DNA of 11,473 nt from an uncultured Prevotellaceae bacterium (GCA_937892085.1 CALAVD010000121.1:1-11473), one strand, 5' to 3'; counted from the stretch's first letter, positions 1 to 6,781 are shown. Program-made: numbers and translations. Notes: generated from the letters alone by a model not told the origin.

Positions 1-1
1 C

Positions 2-412
2 GGTCGCAAGCTTGGTGAGCACCGCGGCTACTGGTTCCATACCATCGGTCAGCGCAAAGGGCTGGGGTTGAGCGGCGGACCATGGTATGTCGTGAAGAAG
101 AACATCCACGACAACGTTATCTATGTCACCAACGGCTACGGAGCCGACAAACAATATGGCCGCACCATCCACCTCGACGAGATGCACTTCATCAGCGGCA
201 ATCCGTGGCAGGGGAGTGGTGGCACTCACGAAATCACATTCAAGAACCGCCACACGCCGCACTTCGCCACAGGGAACCTCACTCACATCGATGGCAACCA
301 GTGGCTGATTGAGAGCGATGAGGACATACAAGGCATAGCGCCAGGGCAGTTTGCGGTAATTTATGACAAAGACCGGCACCTGTGCTACGGCAGCGGAGTG
401 ATAACTATTTAA
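2..412 (+). CDS. mnmA: tRNA 2-thiouridine(34) synthase MnmA, C-terminal part
   Basis: This is the last 136 codons of MnmA, the cytoplasmic enzyme that thiolates U34 in the anticodons of Lys, Glu and Gln tRNAs, using ATP to adenylate the base and a persulfide sulfur donor. The reading frame is open from the first complete codon (position 2), so the start and the PP-loop ATPase domain lie outside the window. The visible part begins with the family hallmark YWFHTIGQRKGLGLSGGPW, which links the catalytic domain to the C-terminal beta-barrel. It ends with PGQFAVIYDKD followed by CYGSGVI, the usual MnmA C-terminal strands. The TTG at 68 is an internal Leu codon, not a start. The stop codon TAA (410-412) is also the first triplet of a tandem repeat. 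The bifunctional nuclease gene follows after 83 bp in the same direction. Confidence 0.95.
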   Translation, partial: GRKLGEHRGYWFHTIGQRKGLGLSGGPWYVVKKNIHDNVIYVTNGYGADKQYGRTIHLDEMHFISGNPWQGSGGTHEITFKNRHTPHFATGNLTHIDGNQWLIESDEDIQGIAPGQFAVIYDKDRHLCYGSGVITI

Positions 413-437
413 GTAGTAAGTGTTAAGTAGTAAGTGT
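410..437 (+). repeat. Heptamer tandem repeat at the mnmA stop codon
   Basis: A 14-bp unit, taagtagtaagtgt, is present as two perfect tandem copies (410-423 and 424-437). Each copy is itself two related heptamers, taagtag and taagtgt. The first triplet of the array is the mnmA stop codon. The array is followed by aaag, and the 11-mer taagtgtaaag (431-441) recurs at the end of rsmE (3224-3234). No function is known to me. It may be a remnant of a dispersed Bacteroidales microsatellite. Confidence 0.85.
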
Positions 438-495
438 AAAGATTAAAGTTTCTATACCATATAGATGTTATAGAAAAAAATAAGAAATAAGTGAT

Positions 496-1095
496 ATGAC
501 AGAAAATAAGATAGAAATGGACGTGATGGGCATCACCTACAGCCAGATACAGGCTGGAGCCTATGCGCTGCTACTCAAGCAGCGTGACGGAGACCTGCGT
601 GTGCCTATCGTGGTGGGAGTGCCCGAGGCGCAGTCCATCGCCATGAGACTGGAACATGTGGTGCCACCTCGTCCCTTGTCGCACGACTTGATGGTGAGCA
701 TGTTTCACGCCTTTGGCATCAGCCTCGACGAGGTGCTCATCTACAAGTTCAGCGATGGAGTGTTCATGTCGCGTCTTAAACTTTCAACTAACGAGCAAGA
801 CCTGGAGCTGGAGTCACGCACGAGCGACGCCATAGCCCTTGCCTTGCGTACCAACGCCCCCATCTACACCACTCAGGAGGTCCTCGACAAGACTGGCTTC
901 CTAATCAAGGATGGCGAGCAGGGCAAGATGGCGGTGAAACCTAAGCGCACATTGAGCGACATGACCGTTGACGAGTTGCAGAAGAAGCTCAACCGCGCCG
1001 TCGAGCTTGAGAAATATGAACTCGCCGGTAGCATCCAGAAGGCCATTAACGAGAAACTCGGCATCGAGCCAACTACACAAGAATTGCCAGAATAA
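496..1095 (+). CDS. Bifunctional nuclease family protein (BFN/DUF151) with UVR-like tail
   Basis: This 199-residue protein matches the bifunctional nuclease family: residues about 5-130 form the BFN domain. Visible motifs include LLLKQRDGDLRVPIVVGVPEA, the AxxIAMRLE-like segment QSIAMRLEHV and the SRTSDAIALALRTNAPIY signature with its SDAIALAxR core. Family members have been described as nucleases acting on RNA and DNA, but the biochemical role in bacteria is poorly settled. Residues about 155-188 (ELQKKLNRAVELEKYELAG onward) resemble a UVR motif of the UvrB/UvrC type, a helical hairpin for protein contacts, which is common in Bacteroidota members. There is no signal peptide or membrane segment, so it is cytoplasmic. 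ATG 496 is the first in-frame start after an A-rich leader. The nucleoside transporter gene starts 32 bp downstream and is probably cotranscribed, which fits nucleic acid turnover plus nucleoside salvage (inference). Confidence 0.87.
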   Translation: MTENKIEMDVMGITYSQIQAGAYALLLKQRDGDLRVPIVVGVPEAQSIAMRLEHVVPPRPLSHDLMVSMFHAFGISLDEVLIYKFSDGVFMSRLKLSTNEQDLELESRTSDAIALALRTNAPIYTTQEVLDKTGFLIKDGEQGKMAVKPKRTLSDMTVDELQKKLNRAVELEKYELAGSIQKAINEKLGIEPTTQELPE

Positions 1096-1127
1096 ATATT
1101 ATTAATAATCATAAAATTCAAAAGACT

Positions 1128-2423
1128 ATGAATCTGAAAATTCGCTTAATCATCATGAACTTCCTGGAGTTTGCCGTCTGGGGATCTTATCTCACTTGTA
1201 TGGGTGGCTATCTGGCTACACATGGCTTGGGGGGCGACATAGGGTGGTTCTATGCAGTTCAAGGTATCGTATCACTATTTATGCCAGCATTGTTGGGTAT
1301 TGTTGCCGACAGATGGATACAGGCACAAAAAGTGCTGAGCATTGCGCACCTGTGTGCTGGAGTGTTTATGCTCATCGCTGGAGCTTATGCCATGAGTGCT
1401 GGCGATAGTCCTTCATTTTGGCCGCTGTTCTTGCCTTATGCTATAAGTGTGGCCTTCTTTATGCCCACAATAGGTCTTGCCAACTCTGTAGCATTCAACG
1501 CATTGACCAAGGCGGGCATGGATACAGTAAAGGACTTCCCCCCCATACGTGTCTTTGGAACTGTAGGTTTCATCTGCGCAATGCTCACTGTGGATTTCAC
1601 TGGCATGCAGCACAATTTCGGTCAGTTCTTCATGTCGGGCGGGTTTAGTCTTATTCTTGCTTGCTACGCGTTGTTTATGCCCAAGTGCCCAGTCAACAAG
1701 AACCAGGGTAGCACATCAATGGTTGATGTGTTGGGGTTGCGTGCATTCACTTTGTTCAAACAAAAGAAGATGGCGATATTCTTCATCTTCTCTATGCTGC
1801 TGGGTGTCTCTCTGCAAATCACCAATGGCTTTGCCAACCCCTTCCTCACAGCCTTCCAAGGTATCAAGGAATATGCCGATACTTTTGCTGCTCAACATGC
1901 TAACGCGCTAATCTCGCTTTCTCAAATCAGCGAAACGTTATGCATCCTGCTCATCCCCTTCTGCATGAAGCGCTTTGGCATAAAGAACGTGATGTTAATT
2001 GCCATGTTTGCTTGGGTGTTCCGTTTTGGCTTCTTTGGAATGGGTAATCCTGGTATGCCTGGCGTTATTTTGTTTGTGCTTTCTTGCGTGGTTTATGGCG
2101 TGGCATTCGACTTTTTCAACATATCGGGTGCTCTGTATGTTGACCAGCAGACCGATGAGTCGATTCGTAGCAGTGCGCAGGGCTTGTTTATGGTAATGAC
2201 CAATGGTATTGGTGCCACTATTGGAACTCTTGGCGCTCAAGCCATAGTTGACAAGTTTGTTTATTCAGATGAAGTGACTGCTGCAGGGTCAACTGCCGTC
2301 ATCAACGGATGGACAACTTCGTGGTACATCTTTGCAGCTTATGCTCTTGTGGTTGCTGTCTCATTCTTATTCATCTTCAAGGATCCACGCAAGGAAGAGG
2401 CTGAGAGACTTAAGACTGCATAA
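1128..2423 (+). CDS. nupG: Nucleoside:H+ symporter, NupG family (MFS)
   Basis: This 431-residue inner-membrane protein of about 12 hydrophobic segments imports nucleosides with protons. It aligns from end to end with E. coli NupG: the N-terminus MNLKIRLIIMNFLEFAVWGS, then FMPALLGIVADRW after the second helix, the conserved DFPPIR (residues 136-141) with GTVGF, and in the C-terminal half DFFNISGALYVDQQ (from residue 328) with IRSSAQGLFMVMTNG. The C-terminus is short and charged (FKDPRKEEAERL). Length is normal. Codon choice looks more A/T-ended than in rsmE just downstream, which could mean a different history or expression level; this was judged by eye. A run of seven C (1538-1544) falls in the DFPPIR codons, but the frame is intact. 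It lies 32 bp after the nuclease-family gene and 97 bp before rsmE, with the heptamer array in that gap. The substrate range cannot be read from the sequence. Confidence 0.93.
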   Translation: MNLKIRLIIMNFLEFAVWGSYLTCMGGYLATHGLGGDIGWFYAVQGIVSLFMPALLGIVADRWIQAQKVLSIAHLCAGVFMLIAGAYAMSAGDSPSFWPLFLPYAISVAFFMPTIGLANSVAFNALTKAGMDTVKDFPPIRVFGTVGFICAMLTVDFTGMQHNFGQFFMSGGFSLILACYALFMPKCPVNKNQGSTSMVDVLGLRAFTLFKQKKMAIFFIFSMLLGVSLQITNGFANPFLTAFQGIKEYADTFAAQHANALISLSQISETLCILLIPFCMKRFGIKNVMLIAMFAWVFRFGFFGMGNPGMPGVILFVLSCVVYGVAFDFFNISGALYVDQQTDESIRSSAQGLFMVMTNGIGATIGTLGAQAIVDKFVYSDEVTAAGSTAVINGWTTSWYIFAAYALVVAVSFLFIFKDPRKEEAERLKTA

Positions 2424-2444
2424 CATTTTGGATTTATTATAATT

Positions 2445-2507
2445 ATGCATTGTGCATTGTGCATTATGCATTATGCATTGTGCATTATGCATTATGCATT
2501 GTGCATT
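2445..2507 (+). repeat. Array of nine NTGCATT heptamers between nupG and rsmE
   Basis: Nine uninterrupted heptamers occur here, each atgcatt (A) or gtgcatt (G), in the order A G G A A G A A G. The array therefore contains a 21-bp higher-order unit G-A-A, perfectly repeated at 2459-2479 and 2480-2500. Every A unit carries the palindrome ATGCAT. Because 7 is not a multiple of 3, the 21-bp unit reads as seven codons without a stop on both strands. In-frame start codons at 2452 (GTG), 2473 and 2494 (ATG) run into rsmE. The array starts 22 bp after the nupG stop and ends 13 bp before the rsmE ATG. Confidence 0.95.
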
Positions 2508-2520
2508 TAGAAATACAGAG

Positions 2521-3240
2521 ATGCATCGATTTTTCGCCCCATTCATAGCCACTACGCTTGCTCTTCCTGAGGAGGAGTCGAGGCACTGCGTGCGCGTGTT
2601 GAGGCTTGTCGAGGGCGACGAAATAGAGGTGATTGATGGTGCCGGCACTCTTTATCACTGCCGCATCGCGATGGCTCACGCCAAGCATTGCGGGGTGGAG
2701 ATTTTATCGCAGGAGGATTGCCTGCCGCACTGGGGCAGCAAGATAAAGATTGCTGTGGCTCCTACCAAGAACCTCGACCGCATTGAGTGGATGGCCGAGA
2801 AATGCACCGAGATGGGCATTGACCGCATCACGCCGCTGCTGTGCCGCCACAGCGAGCGCAAGGTGCTCAAGACCGAGCGGCTGCACAAGATTCTGGTCGC
2901 CGCTATGAAGCAGTCGCTAAAGGCACAGCTGCCGCAGCTCGACGAGCTGACACCCATCGAGGCTTTTGTCGCTGAGAGTAGTGACGCTCAACGCTTCATT
3001 GCCTACTGCGACGAGTCGCTGCCGCGCGAGGAGCGCAAGTCGCTGGCGCAGGTCTATGACCCCAGCCGCGACGCAGTGGTGATGATAGGTCCCGAGGGCG
3101 ACTTCGACCCGCAGGAGGTGGCAGCGGCATTGAGCGCAGGCTTCGTGCCGGTGACACTTGGCGAGAGCCGCCTGCGCACCGAGACCGCCGCCCTCATGGC
3201 AGTAGCCACGATGCACACTATCTTAAGTGTAAAGTCTTAA
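2521..3240 (+). CDS. rsmE: 16S rRNA (uracil(1498)-N(3))-methyltransferase RsmE
   Basis: RsmE is a SPOUT-class enzyme that methylates N3 of U1498 in 16S rRNA on the assembled 30S subunit, using SAM. The protein has 239 residues, the usual length. The N-terminal PUA-like part begins MHRFFAPF and contains ESRHCVRVLRL and a GDEIEVIDGAG turn. The trefoil-knot domain shows KNLDRIEWMAEKCTEMGIDR, the SAM-loop motif GPEGDF (residues 190-195) and GESRLRTETA (214-223). I chose ATG 2521 because family members begin with MHxFF/MHxFY. A GTG at 2452 would add 23 residues encoded entirely by the repeat array and its flank. The last codons (LSVKS and stop) include the 11-mer taagtgtaaag also found in the array after mnmA, so the C-terminal tail may be repeat-derived. 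The TPR gene follows after 45 bp. Confidence 0.94.
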   Translation: MHRFFAPFIATTLALPEEESRHCVRVLRLVEGDEIEVIDGAGTLYHCRIAMAHAKHCGVEILSQEDCLPHWGSKIKIAVAPTKNLDRIEWMAEKCTEMGIDRITPLLCRHSERKVLKTERLHKILVAAMKQSLKAQLPQLDELTPIEAFVAESSDAQRFIAYCDESLPREERKSLAQVYDPSRDAVVMIGPEGDFDPQEVAAALSAGFVPVTLGESRLRTETAALMAVATMHTILSVKS

Positions 3241-3285
3241 ATATAATCAACGATTTTAGAGACCGAAAATAATTAAATAAATATT

Positions 3286-4890
3286 ATGAGAATCAAGAAT
3301 TTTTTAGTGCTTGTAGCACTTGTGCTTGTATCAGGCACTATCTTTCAAGTTGCTGCTCAGGGTCAAGACAAGATTACTGTGGCGGTGATGAAGGTTTATG
3401 ACGATTATATCGCTAAGAACCCCAACGATTACAACACGCTGTTCATGCGTGCCAACCAGCATTACTTCAATGGCAGTTATGAGGCTGCGCTCAGCGATGT
3501 GGATCGCACCATCCAGCTGGCTCCTGCCAAGGAGAACGAGCTGCTCTTTGACGCTTACATGTTGCGTTCCAAGCTTTATGAGCTCAACAGAAACTATGAT
3601 GCTGCGCTTGCCGATGTTGACAAGGCTGCCGCCATCGACCCTGCAAGCCTCGCTTGGGTTGATATGAAGGGAAAGCTGGCTTACGCTAAGGGCGATTTCG
3701 ATACTGCCGAGGCGCAGTTTAAGACCATCCTCCAGCGCTTGCCCCGAAATTTCGACGCCATGTATTGCCTTGGCTGCATCGAGGCCGACAAGGGCAAAGC
3801 CGAGGAAGCCATGAATTGGGTGAATCAGGCTGTGGGGTTGTTCCCTGCCGAGCCACAGGTCTATCTGAACCGTGCGCATGTTCAGGAGCAGCTGGGCAAG
3901 TATCGTGACGCTTGCGACACTTATCTTATCGCCATGAGTTCTACCGACGACAACGGTGAGTCGATTAGTCGCATTTTTGATCTTGCCGATAGACATTACG
4001 ACGACGTGATAGCATCGTTGCGTGGCGCTACCAACGAGAACCCCCGCGTGGGAATCTTCTACCGCGTGTGTTCGGCTATAGCGCTCAAATATAACCACTA
4101 CGGGCAGGCGTTGCACGACCTCAAAGCTATCACCGACAACAATCTGCTCGAATATCCTACCATCTATAACGACGAGGCACAATGCCTATATCAGCTCGGC
4201 GACTATGACCAGGCCTACACCTATGCCAATAAGGCTATCGCCAGCGATCCCACTCTCCCCGAAGGTTATGTGCTGCGCAGCTTGATAGAGCGTCGTCAGG
4301 GCAAGGGCAACAACTTCGCCACTGCTATCAATAGCCTTGACCAGGCACTGGTGATTTCTCCCGACTATGCTCCCGCGCTGATGGAGAAAGCTCGCCTGCT
4401 CATTGAGCAAAAGAAGTATAAAGAGGCGTTGCCACTGCTCGACAAGGCTGTCGCTGCTGAGCCTGAGAATGCCGAGGTGCTGATGCTGCGCGGATGGCTC
4501 AACAAGAACCACCTCAAGAATGCTGCCGCTGCTACCACCGACTTCCAAAAAGTGCTCACTCTCAACGACGATGATGTTACTTCGCTGCGTGGCTTTGCTC
4601 TCCATGAGCTCAACCGCGATAGTGAGGCTACCGCTTGGGCGGAGCAAAAAATCAAGGAATTGCCTGCTACTGGTGGCGAGACTTACTACTACGCGGCTGC
4701 CTTGCAGGCTGCTATGGGCAACAAGGCTCAAGGATTGAAATATCTGGAGTCGTGCCTTGCCAACGGCTATGGAGGTCTCTACGACATTAAGGTTAATGAT
4801 GCTCCCTACGTGAATCTTGTTCCATTGCGCAGCGAGCCCACGTTTAACATGCTCATCAACCAGTCGCAGCTCAATTTCCAGGAGAGATAA
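3286..4890 (+). CDS. Exported tetratricopeptide-repeat protein
   Basis: This 534-residue protein starts with a clear Sec signal peptide: MRIKN, a hydrophobic core at residues about 6-20, and a likely signal peptidase I site after VAA (residues 22-24). The lack of a lipobox Cys suggests a periplasmic or surface location rather than a lipoprotein. The mature part is helical tetratricopeptide repeats, recognisable by recurring patterns such as FNGSYEAALSDVDRTIQLAP, LNRNYDAALADVDKAAAIDP, LGDYDQAYTYANKAIASDP and EQKKYKEALPLLDKAVAAEP. I count roughly ten or more repeats, some degenerate around residues 220-290. The C-terminus (YLESCLANGYGGLYDI to PLRSEPTFNMLI) resembles the closing segment of other Bacteroidota TPR proteins. 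No enzymatic domain is visible. TPR proteins are protein-interaction scaffolds, and the partner here is unknown. It is 45 bp after rsmE and may share its transcript. Confidence 0.88.
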   Translation: MRIKNFLVLVALVLVSGTIFQVAAQGQDKITVAVMKVYDDYIAKNPNDYNTLFMRANQHYFNGSYEAALSDVDRTIQLAPAKENELLFDAYMLRSKLYELNRNYDAALADVDKAAAIDPASLAWVDMKGKLAYAKGDFDTAEAQFKTILQRLPRNFDAMYCLGCIEADKGKAEEAMNWVNQAVGLFPAEPQVYLNRAHVQEQLGKYRDACDTYLIAMSSTDDNGESISRIFDLADRHYDDVIASLRGATNENPRVGIFYRVCSAIALKYNHYGQALHDLKAITDNNLLEYPTIYNDEAQCLYQLGDYDQAYTYANKAIASDPTLPEGYVLRSLIERRQGKGNNFATAINSLDQALVISPDYAPALMEKARLLIEQKKYKEALPLLDKAVAAEPENAEVLMLRGWLNKNHLKNAAAATTDFQKVLTLNDDDVTSLRGFALHELNRDSEATAWAEQKIKELPATGGETYYYAAALQAAMGNKAQGLKYLESCLANGYGGLYDIKVNDAPYVNLVPLRSEPTFNMLINQSQLNFQER

Positions 4891-4898
4891 TGGCTTCT

Positions 4899-4918
4899 CA
4901 AAAAACAGGAATTTTTTG
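4899..4918 (+). terminator. Possible weak A/T hairpin after the TPR gene
   Basis: The arms caaaaaa (4899-4905) and ttttttg (4912-4918) form a 7-bp, almost pure A/T stem with a 6-nt loop, 8 bp after the TPR stop codon. Pairing of ggc (4892-4894) with gcc (4918-4920) could add a G/C clamp across a bulge. The T-run would be on the RNA 3' side, as in an intrinsic terminator, but the stem is weak. It overlaps the -33 element of the next promoter. The call is tentative. Confidence 0.3.
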
Positions 4919-4946
4919 CCTATTAATGCGCAAAATGCTAACTTTG
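4915..4946 (+). promoter_or_regulatory. Bacteroidota-type promoter of the PASTA-rluD operon
   Basis: A -33 element TTTG (4915-4918), a 20-nt spacer and a -7 element TAACTTTG (4939-4946) match the TTTG/TAnnTTTG consensus of the Bacteroidota housekeeping sigma factor. Transcription should start a few bases after 4950, giving a leader of roughly 30 nt before the ATG at 4987. The spacer length equals that of the ugd promoter in this window. Confidence 0.75.
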
Positions 4947-4986
4947 TGCGCTAAAATAGTAACTGACTAATATTTCAACAAAAAAT

Positions 4987-5661
4987 ATGTTCGGAAAATT
5001 CGGAGATGAGCATCCGGTGTTGCTTAATTGCTTGGGTGTCTTATTAGTGCTTGTGGCTGGATTATATGCCATGTATATGCTTATCGACATCTTCACGCAG
5101 CACGGAAAAGAAGAGCAGGTGCCCAGCGTGAGGAATATGAGCCTCGATAATGCCATCCGCAAGATTGAGGAGGCAGGGTTTGAATGGGAAATTGCCGACT
5201 CGCTCTACAATGATTCGATAAAGCCGGGTATGGTGCTTGAGCAAGAGCCAAGAGGCAATACTATGGCAAAGAAGACTCGCCCCATTCGCCTCACTATTAA
5301 TGCTTTCAATCCCATGATGGTGAATTTGCCTCCGCTTGCCGAGACTTCGTGCCGCGACGCCGAGAGCAGATTGAAGAATATGGGCTTTAAATATGTCAAT
5401 ATCGACACTGTGCCAAGTGCCGACCGTGGACTGGTGCTTGCCGTGAAGGTAAATGGCCACCCTGTGGCTCCAGGTAGCAAGGTGTCGATTTCTGACCAAG
5501 TGAGCATTGAGGTGGGTGACGGAAGAATCAACGAGATGCCGTTTGATGTTATCCCCGACAGCGAGAAAGACTCCTTGCAGCAGAAGCAGCGTGAGAAGGC
5601 GCGTGCCGAGGAGAAGATTTTCAATGCCAACAACAACAACAACAACAATGTCAATAAGTAA
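4987..5661 (+). CDS. Membrane-anchored PASTA-domain protein
   Basis: This 224-residue protein has a short cytoplasmic N-terminus (MFGKFGDEHP), one membrane helix at about residues 11-36, and two PASTA domains outside. The first (about 44-106) has the VPSVRNMSLDNAIRKIEEAG and PGMVLEQEPRG signatures. The second (about 109-178) has LAETSCRDAESRLKNMGFKY and GSKVSISDQVSIEVG. A charged segment follows (about 188-210, QQKQREKARAEEK), then seven Asn (215-221) and VNK. PASTA domains bind peptidoglycan or muropeptides in Ser/Thr kinases and penicillin-binding proteins. No kinase or transpeptidase domain is present here, so this is a stand-alone sensor, anchor or adaptor in the envelope (inference). It has its own promoter, and its stop TAA overlaps the next ATG by one base, so translation of rluD is probably coupled to it. 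I recall this PASTA/RluA-family pair as common in Bacteroidales. Confidence 0.88.
   Translation: MFGKFGDEHPVLLNCLGVLLVLVAGLYAMYMLIDIFTQHGKEEQVPSVRNMSLDNAIRKIEEAGFEWEIADSLYNDSIKPGMVLEQEPRGNTMAKKTRPIRLTINAFNPMMVNLPPLAETSCRDAESRLKNMGFKYVNIDTVPSADRGLVLAVKVNGHPVAPGSKVSISDQVSIEVGDGRINEMPFDVIPDSEKDSLQQKQREKARAEEKIFNANNNNNNNVNK
5629..5649 (+). repeat. AAC trinucleotide microsatellite encoding seven Asn
   Basis: Six AAC codons plus one AAT encode Asn215-Asn221 of the PASTA protein, just before its C-terminal VNK. The repeat is in phase with the codons, so gain or loss of units would change the length of the Asn run without shifting the frame or disturbing the overlapping rluD start. Confidence 0.9.
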
Positions 5662-6746
5662 TGTGCGACGATAACGAGGACTTGATTGGTGGCTCTGGCA
5701 TGGAGATACAGAGCGACTTCTCTGACCCCGATTTTACCGAGAACGGTCGTGACTACTGGGAGCACTACCACTATGTGGTGGAGCCTGGGCACGTGCTGTT
5801 GCGCATCGACAAGTATCTGGTGGAGCGCATTAAGGGAACTTCACGCAACCGCATCCAGAACGCTGCCGAGGCGCAGTGCATACGTGTGAACGGCCGTCCG
5901 GTGAAGAGCAACTACCGTGTGCATCCCGGCGACGAAATCTCGGTGGTGATGGACCGCCCACGTTATGAGAACGAGATTATAGCTCAAGACATCCCGTTGA
6001 ACATCGTCTATGAGGACGATGACCTGCTGGTGGTGAACAAGCCTGCTGGCATGTGTGTGCATCCTGGGCACGGCAACTACGACGGCACACTCGTCAATGC
6101 CCTCGCTTGGCACTTCAAGGACAATCCCGACTATGATGTCACCGACCCACGCATGGGACTCGTGCACCGCATCGACAAGGACACCAGTGGTCTGCTCGTT
6201 GTCGCCAAGACACCTAACGCTAAGACCTCATTAGGGCTACAGTTCTTCAACAAGACCACCAAGCGGCAGTACATCGCCGTGGTGTGGGGCGCAATGAAGG
6301 AGCTCGACGGCACCATCGAGGGAAACATAGGGCGCAGCTTGCGCGACCGCTTGCAGATGGCGGTGTTTCCCGAGGGTGACCAGGGCAAGCATGCCGTGAC
6401 TCATTATCACACTGTCGAGAACCTTAATCATGTGGCGGTGGTGCAGTGCCAGCTCGAGACGGGGCGCACACATCAGATAAGGGTGCACATGCGGCACATA
6501 GGGCATCCGCTCTTCAACGATGAGCGCTATGGCGGCGACAAGATTTTGCGCGGCAACACCTCGTCGAGCTATGCCCAGTTCATCCACAACTGCTTCAAGC
6601 AGTGCCCTCGCCAAGCACTCCATGCTAAGACGTTAGGCTTTGTCCACCCAACCACTGGCTTGCAGATGCACTTCGACAGCGACCTCCCCGAAGACATGGC
6701 AGGCCTCATCAATCGATGGCAAGACTTCGTCAACAACCAAAAATGA
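5661..6746 (+). CDS. rluD: 23S rRNA pseudouridine synthase, RluA/RluD family
   Basis: This is an RluA-family pseudouridine synthase of 361 residues, best matched to RluD, which isomerises uridines 1911, 1915 and 1917 in helix 69 of 23S rRNA. After an acidic N-terminal extension (about 1-35) there is an S4 RNA-binding domain (about 45-110; RIDKYLVERI, NRIQNAAEAQCIRVNG). The catalytic domain has VVNKPAGMCVHPGHG, the active-site motif HRIDKDTSGLLV with catalytic Asp172, and the ETGRTHQIRVHMRHIGHPL motif near residues 270-290. The first ATG (5661) overlaps the PASTA stop as TAATG, which argues for translational coupling. ATG 5700 (residue 14) is an alternative start, since the first 13 residues are not conserved family sequence. 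The TGA stop (6744-6746) lies in the left arm of the downstream palindrome. Assignment to RluD rather than RluA or RluC is likely but rests on S4-domain architecture and length. Confidence 0.92.
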   Translation: MCDDNEDLIGGSGMEIQSDFSDPDFTENGRDYWEHYHYVVEPGHVLLRIDKYLVERIKGTSRNRIQNAAEAQCIRVNGRPVKSNYRVHPGDEISVVMDRPRYENEIIAQDIPLNIVYEDDDLLVVNKPAGMCVHPGHGNYDGTLVNALAWHFKDNPDYDVTDPRMGLVHRIDKDTSGLLVVAKTPNAKTSLGLQFFNKTTKRQYIAVVWGAMKELDGTIEGNIGRSLRDRLQMAVFPEGDQGKHAVTHYHTVENLNHVAVVQCQLETGRTHQIRVHMRHIGHPLFNDERYGGDKILRGNTSSSYAQFIHNCFKQCPRQALHAKTLGFVHPTTGLQMHFDSDLPEDMAGLINRWQDFVNNQK

Positions 6747-6781
6747 ACTAAAAGAGAACCGTCCCCAATTAGTTCATTTTT
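6739..6781. terminator. Perfect 13-bp palindrome between convergent rluD and ugd; bidirectional terminator or REP-like element
   Basis: The left arm aaaaatgaactaa (6739-6751) and right arm ttagttcattttt (6769-6781) are exact reverse complements separated by 17 nt (aagagaaccgtccccaa). On either strand the arm ends in five T, so it can serve as a terminator for both rluD (plus) and ugd (minus). The rluD stop codon is inside the left arm. The loop contains GAACCGTCCCC, which I associate from memory with repeats near IS200/RAYT-type transposases in diverse bacteria. That link is unverified, and no transposase gene is present here. Confidence 0.75.

Noticed and set aside
68..412. Independent small gene starting at TTG 68
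   Set aside because: The frame is open to the window edge and the upstream codons encode the MnmA motif GQRKGLG, so it is the 3' end of a longer gene.
1538..1544. Run of seven C in nupG as a phase-variation switch
   Set aside because: It encodes part of the conserved DFPPIR motif, the frame is intact, and seven bases is short for an efficient slippage tract. There is no other sign of switching.
2452..2520. GTG start giving a 262-residue RsmE
   Set aside because: The extra 23 residues are encoded by the heptamer array and its flank, and the conserved RsmE N-terminus begins at ATG 2521. I kept the array as a finding but not as the annotated start.
3331..4182. 283-codon open frame on the minus strand inside the TPR gene, with a second one at 4186-4731
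   Set aside because: It is antisense to a clearly real signal-peptide and TPR-repeat gene, has no recognisable domain, and its low-complexity composition mirrors the repeats of the plus strand. It is a shadow frame produced by codon bias.
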